NCBI GenBank assembly: GCA_025667525.1
Contig: CM046875.1
Location: 117,790,340-117,854,339 of the forward strand
Origin: Glebionis coronaria
Taxonomy: Eukaryota; Streptophyta; Magnoliopsida; Asterales; Asteraceae
Direction of reading: 5' to 3'
Length of the DNA: 64,000 nt
The notes below the pieces were generated by a model that was not told where the DNA came from, did not search any database, and saw nothing but the letters and a program-made list of their open reading frames with translations. The position numbers and the translations under genes were made by a program. Below are positions 52,993 through 63,252 of the stretch, in pieces; the first letter of the stretch is position 1, and each line of letters begins with the position of its first letter.

Positions 52993-53728
52993 TGTTGAAT
53001 GACAATAAGAATTGAACCCTAGAACAAGTAAACTTGATTCGAGACTCAAGTTTACAAGGGAACCTATGAGTCGCTGGTAGACAGTTGAGGGCTCAGTGGT
53101 TCCAAAGAGAGAAAGAACTTAGATAATTTATCCAAGCACAAGGGTTGATTTTACTCTTCTTTCTCACTCCTATTTATAGTGGTACGAGGTTGCTTCCTTA
53201 GTAGGAGTAGTTGATACGTGTCATCTTCTGAGTGGAAGAGTACAACGTATTAAATGAATGTCCAAATAGAGACATACCTTTAAACAACTTTAGGTGAACA
53301 GTTCTGCCAACTGTTCACCTTTTGTCCCACTAGGTCGTACTAGTCTTTATCTTTGAATCTCTTGTTTTGTCCTGCTCAAAACACTTTGTAGATTCTCCCG
53401 CCTAAACTATAAAGGATTGGACAAGCTTTGCTTGTATCAGACTTCTAGAGTTCTTAAGTGATATCTGAGTATTGTCAACTCAGAGATCCTTGAACACTAG
53501 CACATTCCTTCTACATCCCAGCTATTCATAATCGTTGGTAAGTATGACTTTAGATTGTCTTCGACTTCTCTGACGTTGTCTTTGACTTGAATGTTCCTGG
53601 TGTGCCATCTGAGGCTTTGCCTTCCGTTGGTCTGGTCTATGTCGCTGGTCCTCTCAGCGATCAGTAACACTTAGTCTAATTTAAACAAATCTAGACTGGG
53701 CCATAGGTAATACTTCATTGGCCCAACA
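52993..53728 (-). repeat. 3' LTR of element D
   Basis: 736 bp; element-strand start TGTTGGGCC, end CAACA, with 5-bp inverted ends. TATAAATA (53,171-53,178, minus) is a TATA candidate. The partner LTR is outside, so the left boundary rests on the inverted ends only. Confidence 0.75.
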
Positions 53729-53743
53729 ATCTCCCCCTATTTG
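53729..53743 (-). promoter_or_regulatory. Polypurine tract of element D
   Basis: The minus strand reads CAAATAGGGGGAGAT immediately before the LTR start TGTTGGG, the usual primer for plus-strand DNA synthesis. Confidence 0.85.
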
Positions 53744-53932
53744 TTTATAAATTATACTAAGTCTAGAATTATTGTAAGTGAGTACACAACTTCTTCTTAC
53801 ACATAATTTTAACAAACATACCTCAGAGTTTTATTAAACATAAAGAACCTAGTCTATTACAAAGATACCCAGTGGTGTAAATAAAACAAAACAAATGGTT
53901 CTTTAGCCATCGAGGCCTTGGTCACAGATTCT

Positions 53933-54835
53933 CTAAGCTTCACATTTGTCACTCCTGGAGTTAATGATCAGCTCAACTTCAAACTTAAAATCATCAGCTA
54001 ATTTGCAGTTCCTTAGGATGCCCTGTTTGAGTTTGATGAGTTGGAGAGTTGAAGCTAGATGAAGTTCATTCATCCTCTGAAAGCAATACTCACAATTACC
54101 ATTCATAAAGACCATTCCTTTCTCTGGTTCTGAGTAAACTTGGCCACCTACTGGCTTAGCAATCTCCTTAGGAAGTACAAGGTTTCTATACATACCATCT
54201 ACCATAACATTCTCAGTGACCAACTTCTCTACCAGAGGCCCCATTGGGGTTTTCCTTTTTCTTTGTCCTTGAGTTGATTGTTGTTGTGATAGCTGGGGAG
54301 GCAGAGGTAGTTTTAGCTTCTTAGCAGTGTCTCTTACCCAATTTAGTTTGGCTTGAATGTTTTTCATCATTTGGGCAGCACCAGGCCCAGTCTTCTTTTG
54401 GGCAAGAGACAGCACTTCTAACCATTCAGCGAGGCCCAGATCTTTGAGTTTAAAGTCACTGAAGACTTTGTAGTTGGTTATTTGATTATATGTGTATAAG
54501 GTCATCACTACTCTTTTGTCTTCGTCAGTGTAACAAGTATACTTGGTGATTTGACCGGGCTCTGCTCTTTGGTCTACTATTCTCTCATATTCCTTTTGAA
54601 GGTTGCTCCTTTTGACTTCAAGTTCTTTGAGCTTATTCAGATGAGCTTCCTTTACAACAGGAGAGAGTAGTTTGTTCAGAGTTTCTTTGCTCTCGATTTC
54701 AGCAGCTCTAATGTAAGCTAACCTCTTTTGTTCCATGATTTGAGCCTTTGCCTGCTCTGGGGTTAGTGGTGGTTCATCAGCACTTTTAAATTTGTTCAAG
54801 TCAGAGTGTCTGGCTATAGATCCACCTTCTTCTCA
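53933..54835 (-). pseudogene. Element D extra gene, C-terminal coiled-coil part
   Basis: About 290 codons continue in frame from the next segment after one TGA at 54,833-54,835. Helical, Lys/Glu-rich segments (EAHLNKLKELEVKRSNLQKE, ESKETLNKLLS) are followed by a more globular part (YTYNQITNYKVFSDFKLKDL; LAEWLEVLSLAQKKTGPG) and a C-terminus with NGNCEYCFQRMNELHLASTL. The closing residues resemble the ends of similar Asteraceae proteins. There is no membrane segment. Confidence 0.65.
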
Positions 54836-55520
54836 GAGGGAGTGCAGGGTTGTTTCAGGCACCTCAGTGGCAATACCTTTTCCCTTGTCCTTTGTCACCT
54901 CAATGATGGGGTTGAAGGATCTGATGGGTTTTGGTGTTGGGATCTCTGTTGTGGGTGCTGGTTGTTTAAGTGATTGCTCCCCCTTAGGTGGAGCAGTATC
55001 TTCTTCTTCTTCAGAGGTAGAAGTAGCAGAATTCTCCCCTTCAGGCATAACGCCAGTAGAAGCTGTGCTTGATCCAGGTTTAAGGAACTTAACAAATTCT
55101 TGATGGACAAATAGACAGATTTCTTTAAGTTCCTCTTGTAATAGCTCCTGAAGAAGTTTCCTGGAAGGTTTAGATGCCTTTGCAATAGCAGCAACGTTAG
55201 CTTTAACAACTGATGTGAGGACTGATGGCATGTACTGCTGAAGAATCTGGTTTAGAACCACTTGGAGTTGAGTTTTCAAGGCATTTACCAGCAGTTGCAG
55301 AAGCAGTGTAGTCATAGAGGATTCCACATATGAGGTTAGGGAAGTCTCTAAGGTTGTGGTGAGTTCTTCAGAAGCATGGGTGAGTGTTTTTATTTCAGAG
55401 AGGATGGCGTCATTTGTAACTTTAGGCTTGGTGATATTGATGTCTCCCCTCTTAACCCAAAGTTCCTCAACGGCTAGTTCTTGAACATCTTTCATTCTTG
55501 TAACAGGGATAGGCTTGAGG
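54833..55520 (-). pseudogene. Element D extra gene, middle helical part
   Basis: 220 codons open from an ATG at 55,495. It starts MKDVQELAVEELWVKRG, an imperfect repeat of MANVQELAAKPLWDQRL in the preceding segment. Long amphipathic helices (LLLQLLVNALKTQLQVVLNQ) and an acidic Ser/Glu-rich linker follow. A frame change near 55,520 separates it from the upstream segment. Confidence 0.62.
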
Positions 55521-55877
55521 CTAATGCTCTAAGTGTTTCATTTCCCTCAGTTCCATGACATTTGGCAGAGTTGGGAAGGGAACTGGGGTTGGTGTACAGA
55601 GCCTCTGGTCCCATAGCGGCTTGGCAGCTAGTTCTTGAACATTTGCCATAGACGGGAAGGAAATGGGCTTCAATTCTGACGTGACTTGGTCATCATCAGC
55701 ATCCATATCAGCATAGTCTGAAATGGTAAGGTCATCTTCAATGATAAACACTTCATCTTCTGGCATGGAGTCAATGTCTGACATAGCATCTAGATTAATG
55801 AGGGAGGCTTCAGCATTTTCGTCACCAGCGATGGAGTAAGCCTCATCGTTTTGTTGTTCTTTATGAAGATTATGAGC
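55521..55877 (-). pseudogene. Element D extra gene, exon after the intron
   Basis: The frame is open from 55,877, the first base after a 3' splice site, through the ATG at 55,784 to the stop at 55,521. It is acidic (EDEVFIIEDDLTISDYADMD). The ATG is internal: the upstream codons (HNLHKEQQNDEAYSIAGDEN and on) are equally protein-like and are in phase with the exon before the intron. Confidence 0.62.
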
Positions 55878-56730
55878 CTGTTATGACATTTGTTAGTAAC
55901 CAGTGTGAAATAAATATGAAGTTATAGATCACCATTCACTGCCCCTAGGAAAGCTGGGTGTGATTATCCAGCCCCCCTAAGGATTTCTCCTTGGGACTCT
56001 TTTAATGTGAAACAAATATGTTAAAGGGTCGCCATTCGCTGCCCCTAGGATAGCTGGGTGTGATTATCCAGCTCCCCTATAAGGATTACTCCTTGGGACT
56101 CTTTTGATTTATGAAAACTATGAGGTGAATGGTCCCCGTTCACTTCCCCTAGGATAGCTGGGTGTGATTATCCAGCTCCCCCTGAAGGATTGCTCCTTGG
56201 GACTCTTTTAATTGTGAATTATTGGAAGGTAAAGGTCGCCTTTTATCATTGACCCTAGGAAGACTGAGGGTGATTATTCAGTCCCCCCAAAAGATAAATT
56301 CTTTGGGACTCTTTTAGTTGTGAAATATTTGAAGGTAATGGTCGCCTTTGATTGCTGCCCCTAGGAAGACTGAGGGTGATTATTTAGTCCCCCCAAAAGA
56401 ATAAATTCTTTAGGACTCTTTTTCATATGAGGGGACCCAGAGACCACTTGAGGTGCAGAGACTCTGGGTCGGGACCTATAGTGTGCTCAAGTTGTTATAG
56501 GCAAGAGCACACTCCAGAGGGTGAAGGATCATCGGGGTGTGTTATGAGCACAAATGAATCAAATCCTAGTGCCAAGACAGAGTGTACAGATAATCCTAAG
56601 AGATCTAGGTACTGACACAGACACTCTATGGGTTGAGGCATACCCTAAAACTTCATCACCCTCTCCTACAGAAATTTGAGAGTGATTGAATGTGAACCTC
56701 CAAGAAGAAAGAAAAATGGCGAACTAATAC
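55878..56730 (-). other. Intron in the extra gene of element D
   Basis: 853 bp on the minus strand from CTCAG|GTATTAG to TTACTAAC...CATAACAG. The TACTAAC branch-point sequence lies about 17 bases before the acceptor. Joining the two sides keeps one reading frame (phase 0): LLHADISQ before, AHNLHKEQ after. The interior is filled by five tandem repeats and has stops in all frames on the coding strand as far as I read it. Confidence 0.65.
55905..56430. repeat. Five ~105-bp tandem repeats inside the element D intron
   Basis: CCCTAGG recurs at 55,942, 56,042, 56,147, 56,253 and 56,359 (periods 100, 105, 106, 106). Each unit has two small hairpins on the plus strand: CTGGGTGTGATTATCCAG (units 1-3, CTGAGGGTGATTATTCAG in unit 4) and AAGGATTTCTCCTTGGGACT or similar. 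Compensating changes between units 3 and 4 partly keep the first stem. Confidence 0.88.
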
Positions 56731-57160
56731 CTGAGAGATATCAGCGTGGAGAAGGTTCTTAGTCATCTCTGCTAACAAGGACGCTAGACTCTGGTTGTTT
56801 GTCAGCTGTAGGCTCTTTAACCACATCCTCCAGAGAAGGGGATGGGTTATTCTTGGTCTTCTTCTTTTTTGAAGGATTAACTGAAGGGGTTTCAGAGGAA
56901 AGGGGGATGTCTTTCCTCTTCTTCTTCTTTTCCTTGAGCGCCTTGGGCTGAGAAGTAGACTGCACAAAGGTCTTGGACAAAGACTTGTCAGTTTATCTTT
57001 CAACATTCACCTCATTGTGAGGGATCAAGGGCTCTTCATCATCAGCGAGTAACCCAACAACCTTCATCATATGCCTACTAAGAGGCACTTTATCCTCTAA
57101 GGGAGTCTTCAATGAGGCTGGTGTGATGTGATAGGGAGAGAAAGAGCGAAGTTCATCATT
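56731..57160 (-). pseudogene. Element D extra gene, exon before the intron
   Basis: Starts after a TAA at 57,164 in the same frame. It contains TPASLKTPLEDKVPLSRHMM, a second in-frame TAA at ~56,994, a Lys-rich stretch (KEKKKKRKDIPLSSETP), then SLASLLAEMTKNLLHADISQ up to the splice donor at 56,730. The last part is in another frame, so a one-base indel lies near 56,790. Fragments of similar protein are familiar from Asteraceae copia elements. Confidence 0.6.
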
Positions 57161-57163
57161 GGT

Positions 57164-57296
57164 TTAGGTTTCACCAAGCATATCCTCTATGATAAGAGAG
57201 AGATATCTTATGTAGCAGATGGTGGCCAGTCGATTCTTCTTCCCTTTGTTTTCCAGCTTTGCAATGAGGTCGGTGTAAAGTATGTGGGTGATCCCT
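57164..57296 (-). pseudogene. Element D extra gene, segment left of the element E insertion
   Basis: The frame YTDLIAKLENKGKKNRLATI and ICYIRYLSLIIEDMLGE is the direct continuation of the sequence at 61,355 once element E and one copy of TCCCT are disregarded. It belongs to the N-terminal domain. A TAA follows at 57,164. Confidence 0.75.
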
Positions 57297-57609
57297 TGAA
57301 AGACATCAAAAACCCACCATGGTTCGGGTGGTCGGGGATGATCAAAGAACATGATGAACATGGTTAGTTCTAGTGAGAGAAAGTTAGAGAGGGGTGAAGG
57401 AATGTTGTGTGTATTATTCCAAGTGAAATGAAAACAAGAAAAATGAACAAACTTCCACACCCCCCATGGAGAGTCATGGGGGGTATTTATAGGCCTAACA
57501 AACTAGGACTATACAACCTTTACATAATAAGTTCTTGTGTTTAGTAAATGATGTAAATCTAGTCCAACTCGCGTGAAAGGCGCCAGCTTACCAAAAAGTA
57601 AGTCTAACA
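57297..57609 (-). repeat. 3' LTR of element E
   Basis: 313 bp, plus-strand TGAAAGAC to TCTAACA, followed by PPT-like GGAGGGAGAT (minus). TATAAATA at 57,484-57,491 (minus). Confidence 0.92.
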
Positions 57610-60600
57610 ATCTCCCTCCAAGATGGTGACTCACGTGAGTTGGTTACAATGTTTCCTACAAGCAAAAATAAAGAAAAATGATAAGCTTGAATTCCAGCAT
57701 TCCTTGAGACAGTCTTCAGCGACCTTCATCTTCTTGAATACTCCAGCTCTATTTCTTCAGCATTGTAGAATCTAGTTGAGTTTTACTCCCTCCCAACTAG
57801 AAGGCCTTTCATAAAACAAGCAGTAAAGACTGCTCCCTCCCAAACAGATCATACAGAGGAAATCTATGGGAGGTGATAACGTCATCAACATATTCTCACA
57901 AATTGAAGCAATCCCAGTTTTGATTCTATGATAGATTACCAGAAGTACACACTCTATCCCAAACAAGAAGTCAACCCGTCGCACCAGAGTCAATTAAGTC
58001 CCGGAAATGCACATTTCTCCTGACAGGACAGTGATGATAAAAAGTTGCCACATCAAAGTCAATTAAGTCCCGAATGTAGTCAACTTATCCCTCTATGTAG
58101 AAACGGTAACACCAAAGTCAAGTGACCCCGTATGTACACATTTCTCCCTCCAGGATGATACCTATTAAGGGAATCATCCTTCATGTGTGTACGTGGTATG
58201 CCAACTGAAACCGCTTACTTAGTAACCATTACTATGTGAGAAGATGTCAACAGTATCTCTCTAAACAAAATTCTCTCAAGATCACCCCGAACTGAATCCT
58301 CTTATCAATTCTGTTGGCAATTGATAGTGACCACTGATGAAGATAACTCGATAATCCAAACTTGAAACTGAAGTAGAATTCCCCAAACTTGAACTTAAGC
58401 TTGCACTATAGTAGAATGAAGAGCGATGCAGAGAAGTCTTAAACGTACCCCATACCAAAAGGCGGTATAAAAAAGGTACAACTTCTCTAAAGTACCCTAT
58501 ACCAAAACAGGCGGTATATGAAAAGATACTACATCTCTTGAAGAAATCCACAACTGCAAGTGCGTGTGACACTGAGAACCGCAACGAAGCTCCCAAAAAA
58601 TGATAGTTATCCATGTCGTCGTCCATCCTCCCCTTGACAATGGAAACTAGATACTTCAAGTCTTATTCATAACCGTATTTGCTCGAGCAAGTTATCTTAT
58701 AAATTCGAAAGTACACCTTTAAAGATAAAATAAGAACGCCTCTGAAAAATCTCACTTCAACCTCAAATAAGTAGCATCGAATCATCTTCGTAATCACATA
58801 AACCGTAATAGCCGTTAGGAATTTAGGTGAATTTTTGATAATGATCGTTTTAGTGTAATGTATCGTGTTTTGTTGTGTTTGTTGTTCGTGAAGAAATATT
58901 TGAAAACGGATATCCGGCCAGAATGTCACTGTTTAAACGGCCTGCCAACGCAATAAAATCCTGTCACATAAGCCTTTAACTCGACAACAATTTTATCACT
59001 TGGTTCTTTCGAAAATACCCGGCTCAAACCCATAACCCCGTAACTCAAAACTGACATGATTAATTTTGCAATATTCGGATATAAAGATGGTCATCCCGAA
59101 TACGATTGCAAACATTAATCGGCCCACAAAATGCATTCGATTGAGTAGTGATCGGCCCGTCAAATAATACCCGACTCATCAACATACCACATCCAATGTA
59201 ATATAATACCAACCATTACTATGGTCCATAACATTTCGTGAATAGTGGCCCAATCAGGATTTGCGACCCAAAAAATTTTTTATAGCCAGATTGGGTGACA
59301 ACTTATATTCTTTAAGAGATACAGAACCCCATTTGGACATAGAATACCACAAAATAAAGCAATGCACAAAGTGATACTCCAAGAAACCGAAACCCACGTG
59401 TACTAACATCAATGTATCGACCCACCCAACATATAATAGACAGATCCAATACCGAGCATTTAGAAGTATAAAAGATACTCAATTCCTAAATATCTTCTCA
59501 TAATCCAAAGCTCACACACATTGAAAGGTCCGCCCCTTACTAATAAGGCCACGTGTGGAGTAAGTGATAACATATAAGGGATAAACAAAGTAGGTCAACA
59601 CATATCACTTCACATAGAAGAAACCGCCCCCCATTTTTCTCTTGTTAATACCGCCACATCTCTCCCAAACACACCATCTCAACAGCAGTCATCACCATTC
59701 TTATCTCACAAAAACCTCATCCATCTCCATCATTACAAGTCCTCTTCTACCCACCAAGAATCGACCGTCTCAACAATACATACCATATGAGCTCATTATC
59801 CAAACCCACGAATCAAGAACATCATAAATCAGACATAAATCAAACTCATCCCGAAACATCATCCTTAAGAAAGCGAACGAAGACGATTTTGCAACAAGGT
59901 CTTAATTGATCTCGGGTAGGTTTAGATATTAGCAAGTATGAGTCTGGTCAATGATGAAAATTTGTTAATAAAAACAAGTTAATTTTTCGAGATCAATGAG
60001 GGGATGAGGTTAATTCGCAAAAAAACCTTTTAAAGATTGGAAAAACGTATTAACAAATCTGAGCTCTCATTTAACTTAGTGTGTGCAGTCTTTTAGGTCG
60101 AGTCTAGGTGTTGGGATAGGTGACGAATGGATCGAGTCTAGACTGAGTGGTGTTGAGGGATTAGTCTGTTTTGGTCTCGGTTAGGTTTAAATGTTTTGAA
60201 AAATGGTAGGAGTCGGTTTACTGGTTTGAGTGTGGTAAGATAGTTAATGAAATAGTTGCTGGTTTGTATCATGAAAGAGTGTGAGTCCAAATCTGATTTA
60301 TAATTTTAACTGATTTAAACTCCACTGTTTTGACTTTCTTGAGAAAACCCATCTTAATAACATCAGAGTGTCCATCGCAATGATAAACGTCAGCCATCGC
60401 AGATTATAACAATCCATCGCAATGTTTTCAATTTCTAGTCCACCATCGCAATATTTTTCACAGCCATCCATCGCAATAAGACACTATCCATCGCAAAGTC
60501 ATCGGGAAAAAATGGGCAGCGTGACGGCTTGACTACTTCCATTTCGATGAATCAGGCCATCCATCGCAATGAGGACAGCCCAACCCATCGGAATCTAAAA

Positions 60601-61030
60601 AAATCCCCATCGGAATAAATCCGAAAAAAGAAGCCGTCGCAATGTGAAAGCATCTGAATGTGCATCGTAAAATCCATCTGAAAAGGTTTTTGTACCATAA
60701 TTTTTGTACCCCGAAAAAATTGGATCTGAACCAAAATTTTTCGTCCTTATCCCCATAAATAGATATACAGGGACAAACAACAAAAAAACAGGGTAAAAAA
60801 ATAAGAGAATGGAGCAGACACAAACAGATTCGGACCAGAGATTCGTAACTTTTAACAGAATCAAAAAAACTTTTAACAAAACCAAAAGATATCATAATAC
60901 CAAGACGTGTTAAAATCGGATAAAGATTTGAATCCAAAAAGTACGAACCTTGAATCTAGCTAACATAACACGAATCTAACGACACAACGCAAACACACGG
61001 AAACACGAATACAAAACACCCCCGGTTAGC
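57610..61030 (-). other. Noncoding interior of element E
   Basis: No ORF with protein-like composition. Near the 3' side GTCAATTAAGTCCCG recurs (57,988 and 58,058) together with several TTTCTCCCTCC-like, PPT-resembling tracts. A ~65-bp duplication with ATACCAAAA..GGCGGTAT lies at 58,445-58,535. The rest is unique and AT-rich, with CA-rich stretches near 59,650-59,800. Confidence 0.6.
60369..60690 (-). repeat. Dispersed CCATCGCAAT decamer cluster in the element E leader
   Basis: About ten exact or near copies of CCATCGCAAT (plus strand; ATTGCGATGG in the transcript) at irregular spacing of 15-60 bases, later decaying to CCATCGGAAT and CATCGTAA. It lies 350-680 bases downstream of the primer-binding site in element orientation, where packaging signals usually occur. 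Confidence 0.8.
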
Positions 61031-61040
61031 TCTGATACCA
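61031..61040 (-). promoter_or_regulatory. Primer-binding site of element E
   Basis: The minus strand reads TGGTATCAGAGC across 61,029-61,040, two bases from the LTR. Confidence 0.88.
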
Positions 61041-61042
61041 AT

Positions 61043-61354
61043 TGAAAGACATCAAAAACCCACCATGGTTTGGGTGGTCGGGGATGATCAAAGAACATGA
61101 TGAACATGGTTAGTTCTGGTGAGAGAAAGTTAGAGAGAGGTGAAGGAATGTTGTGTGTATTATTCCAAGTGAAATGAAAACAAGAAAAATGAACAAACTT
61201 CCACACCCCCCATGGAGAGTCATGGGGGTATTTATAGGCCTAACAAACTAGGACTATACAACCTTTACATAATAAGTCCTTGTGTTTAGTAAATGATGTA
61301 AATCTAGTCCAACTCACGTGAAAGGCGCCAGCTTACCAAAAAGTAAGTCTAACA
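61043..61354 (-). repeat. 5' LTR of element E
   Basis: 312 bp copy of 57,297-57,609. TATAAATA at 61,229-61,236 (minus). Confidence 0.93.
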
Positions 61355-61690
61355 TCCCTATATCCTGCCCCCAAATCAAGCTATAAGCAATTGCTTGTTG
61401 AGCACCATTTAGCTGATCATGCGACCCGTGGTTTCCTCCCAAACATTTCACTATGTAAAGTATCAGCGTCCTCCATATGGGTGAGAAGTAATTTACCTTG
61501 ATCAGTGATTTGGTCTGAAATCCTTGAGAGGTGAAGGGTTTGTCATCGTCATCATGGGGACGAAGGGTAGCTAGAGCCTTCTTCACTGTGGCGCTGGCTG
61601 GAACAGCGGACATGCCTTCATTGACAGGAAGTCCAATGACTTTGGCAAAGATGGTGAAATCAAAGGTGAGAGGGTGAGGATGTGTAGAAG
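61355..61690 (-). pseudogene. Element D extra gene, segment right of element E
   Basis: The frame FDFTIFAKVIGLPVNEGM, through LRPHDDDDKPFTSQGFQTKS to SHDQLNGAQQAIAYSLIWGQ, ends at the insertion site and resumes at 57,296. The SHDQLN..QQ.IAY.LIWG pattern is characteristic of the Asteraceae copia-associated protein. It is one frame off the ATG-containing segment to its right. Confidence 0.75.
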
Positions 61691-61960
61691 GTTGAAGGTG
61701 ATGTGTGAGGATGTTTGATCAACTTCAGCACTGTACCAGAACTCCCTCAGGTATTGATGGTAACATGCGAAGGGTTCCCTAGTTATGGCTTCGTTAATGG
61801 TGGAGTTCTTGAGGAAGGTCAACAAAGGATGGTAGAGAGGATTGTTGTGTTCCAGGAGAGCTACACAGTTGTTAAGCGCGATCTTCCCATCGTTTATCCT
61901 ACAGTCTACGTTTGAGGCGGCCAAGACGGTGAACGAGGTGTTTGTTGATGAAGAAGCCAT
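61583..61960 (-). pseudogene. Element D extra gene, N-terminal segment
   Basis: Starts at the ATG at 61,960 (MASSSTNTSF) after a CACACACA-rich leader. Residues 30-85 (LLEHNNPLYHPLLTFLKNST, HQYLREFWYSAEV) correspond to the start of the domain in elements A and B. Near 61,690 the frame shifts; the last ~35 codons of this segment are off-frame. Confidence 0.72.
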
Positions 61961-61994
61961 TGTCGTTTGAAGTGAAGAAATGGAGGATTTGAAG

Positions 61995-62295
61995 AAGATG
62001 AATAGTATGTGTGTGTGAGATAATGATTAATGTGATTTAGGAAAATTAGTCAAGGGTTTTGAAAAAAGGGTTGCCATTTTACAATTAAAGCATTAAATGC
62101 AAATGTTTACCTTTTAGGAAAAGTGGGACCCCTTAACCCTTCATGTGATTTTTCTGTCCTCTTGGAAAGTGGGAAAGTTGTTGACATTGAAGGACAATCA
62201 TTTGAATTAAATATGAGAATATATTAACTCCCATAGGAATGTAACTACCTCGTTACATTCAATTCCCTTAAATGCACAGAGACAGAGATCACTTA
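61995..62295 (-). promoter_or_regulatory. Spacer and promoter-like block upstream of the element D extra gene
   Basis: Contains the blocks shared with element A in the same order: GTGTGTGTGAGATAAT (62,009-62,024), AGTCAAG (62,048-62,054) and GGGTTGCC...CAATTAAA (62,068-62,089). No TATA box as clear as that of A is present. The rest of the spacer is noncoding. Confidence 0.45.
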
Positions 62296-63252
62296 TCAGA
62301 TTTGTTTACCAATATTGAGCATACCCAGCTCAGCAACCAGCCTAGTAAAACTTGGCTCAGCCAGAGGCTTGGTGAAAATATCAGCGAGCTGGTATTCAGT
62401 AGGTATAAAATGAAGCTCAATATCACCTTTTAAAATATGGTCTTTGATGAAGTGATACCTGATGTCAATATGCTTAGTTCTGGAATGAAGTACCGGATTA
62501 TCGGAGATGGCTATAGCACTTGTGTTGTCACAGAATATGGGAACCTTTTCATAATTGATCCTATAATCAGCCAACTGACTTTTCATCCAGAAAACTTGAG
62601 CACAGCAACCAGCGACAGCTACATATTCAACTTCGGCTGATGACATGGCCACTGAGTTTTGTTTCTTTGCACTCCAGCATACCAACTTTCCTCCAAGGAT
62701 GTGACAACTCCTAGATGTGCTCTTTCCATCAAGGCAGCACACAATGTAATTTGAGTCAGAGTAGGCTTTGAGGTTGAAGAATGATCCATTTTGATACTAG
62801 AGACCCAGTGTGGGAGATCCTTTTAAATACCTTAAAATTCTTTTGAAAGATACAAGGTGAGATTCCTTGGGGTTAGCTTGGTACCTAGCACAGAGACATG
62901 TGGCACATTGTATGTCTGGTATGCTTGCTATGAGGTACATCAGTGACACAATCATGCCTCTATATAAGGTCTCATTAACAGAGACCCCTGAGTCATCAGC
63001 TCCAAAGTTTTTGGGAGGAAGCATGTGGCATTTCACTGATGCACATGCATACAGATCATACTTCTTGAGCAAATCCTTAACATATTTTTCTTGACAAATA
63101 GAAATTTCTTTTGAATTTTGTTTGATTTGAAAACCCAAGAAAAAAGTTAATTCCCCCATCATGCTCATTTCATACTTTTTGGTCATAAGTTTAGCAAACT
63201 GTTTGCTCAAGGTAATCTTGGTTGAACCAAAAATTATATCATCCACATAAAT
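62296..63252 (-). pseudogene. pol: Element D pol: RT C-terminal part and RNase H
   Basis: In frame with the upstream RT but interrupted by TAG at 63,253-63,255, just before [11 protein letters not shown] (a Gln is expected), and by TAG at 62,797-62,799 (a Trp is expected after LGL). It contains MSMMGELTFFLGFQIKQ, YRGMIVSLMYLIAS, the RNase H residues of YSDSNYIVCCLDGKST (diverged), [32 protein letters not shown] and YQLADIFTKPL. The C-terminus looks complete. Confidence 0.85.

Larger units (their letters stand above)
57297..61354 (-). mobile_element. Element E: non-autonomous LTR retrotransposon, 4.06 kb
   Basis: Two LTRs (313 and 312 bp) flanked by a perfect TCCCT duplication (57,292-57,296 and 61,355-61,359). 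The LTRs differ by five substitutions and one single-base indel. The primer-binding site and polypurine tract give minus orientation. The 3.4-kb interior has no gag, pol or other convincing ORF, so it depends on proteins from other elements. Confidence 0.92.

Noticed and set aside
58282..58659. 125-codon minus-strand frame in element E
   Set aside because: No recognisable motif, aromatic- and Ser-rich low-information composition, and no start context; likely chance.
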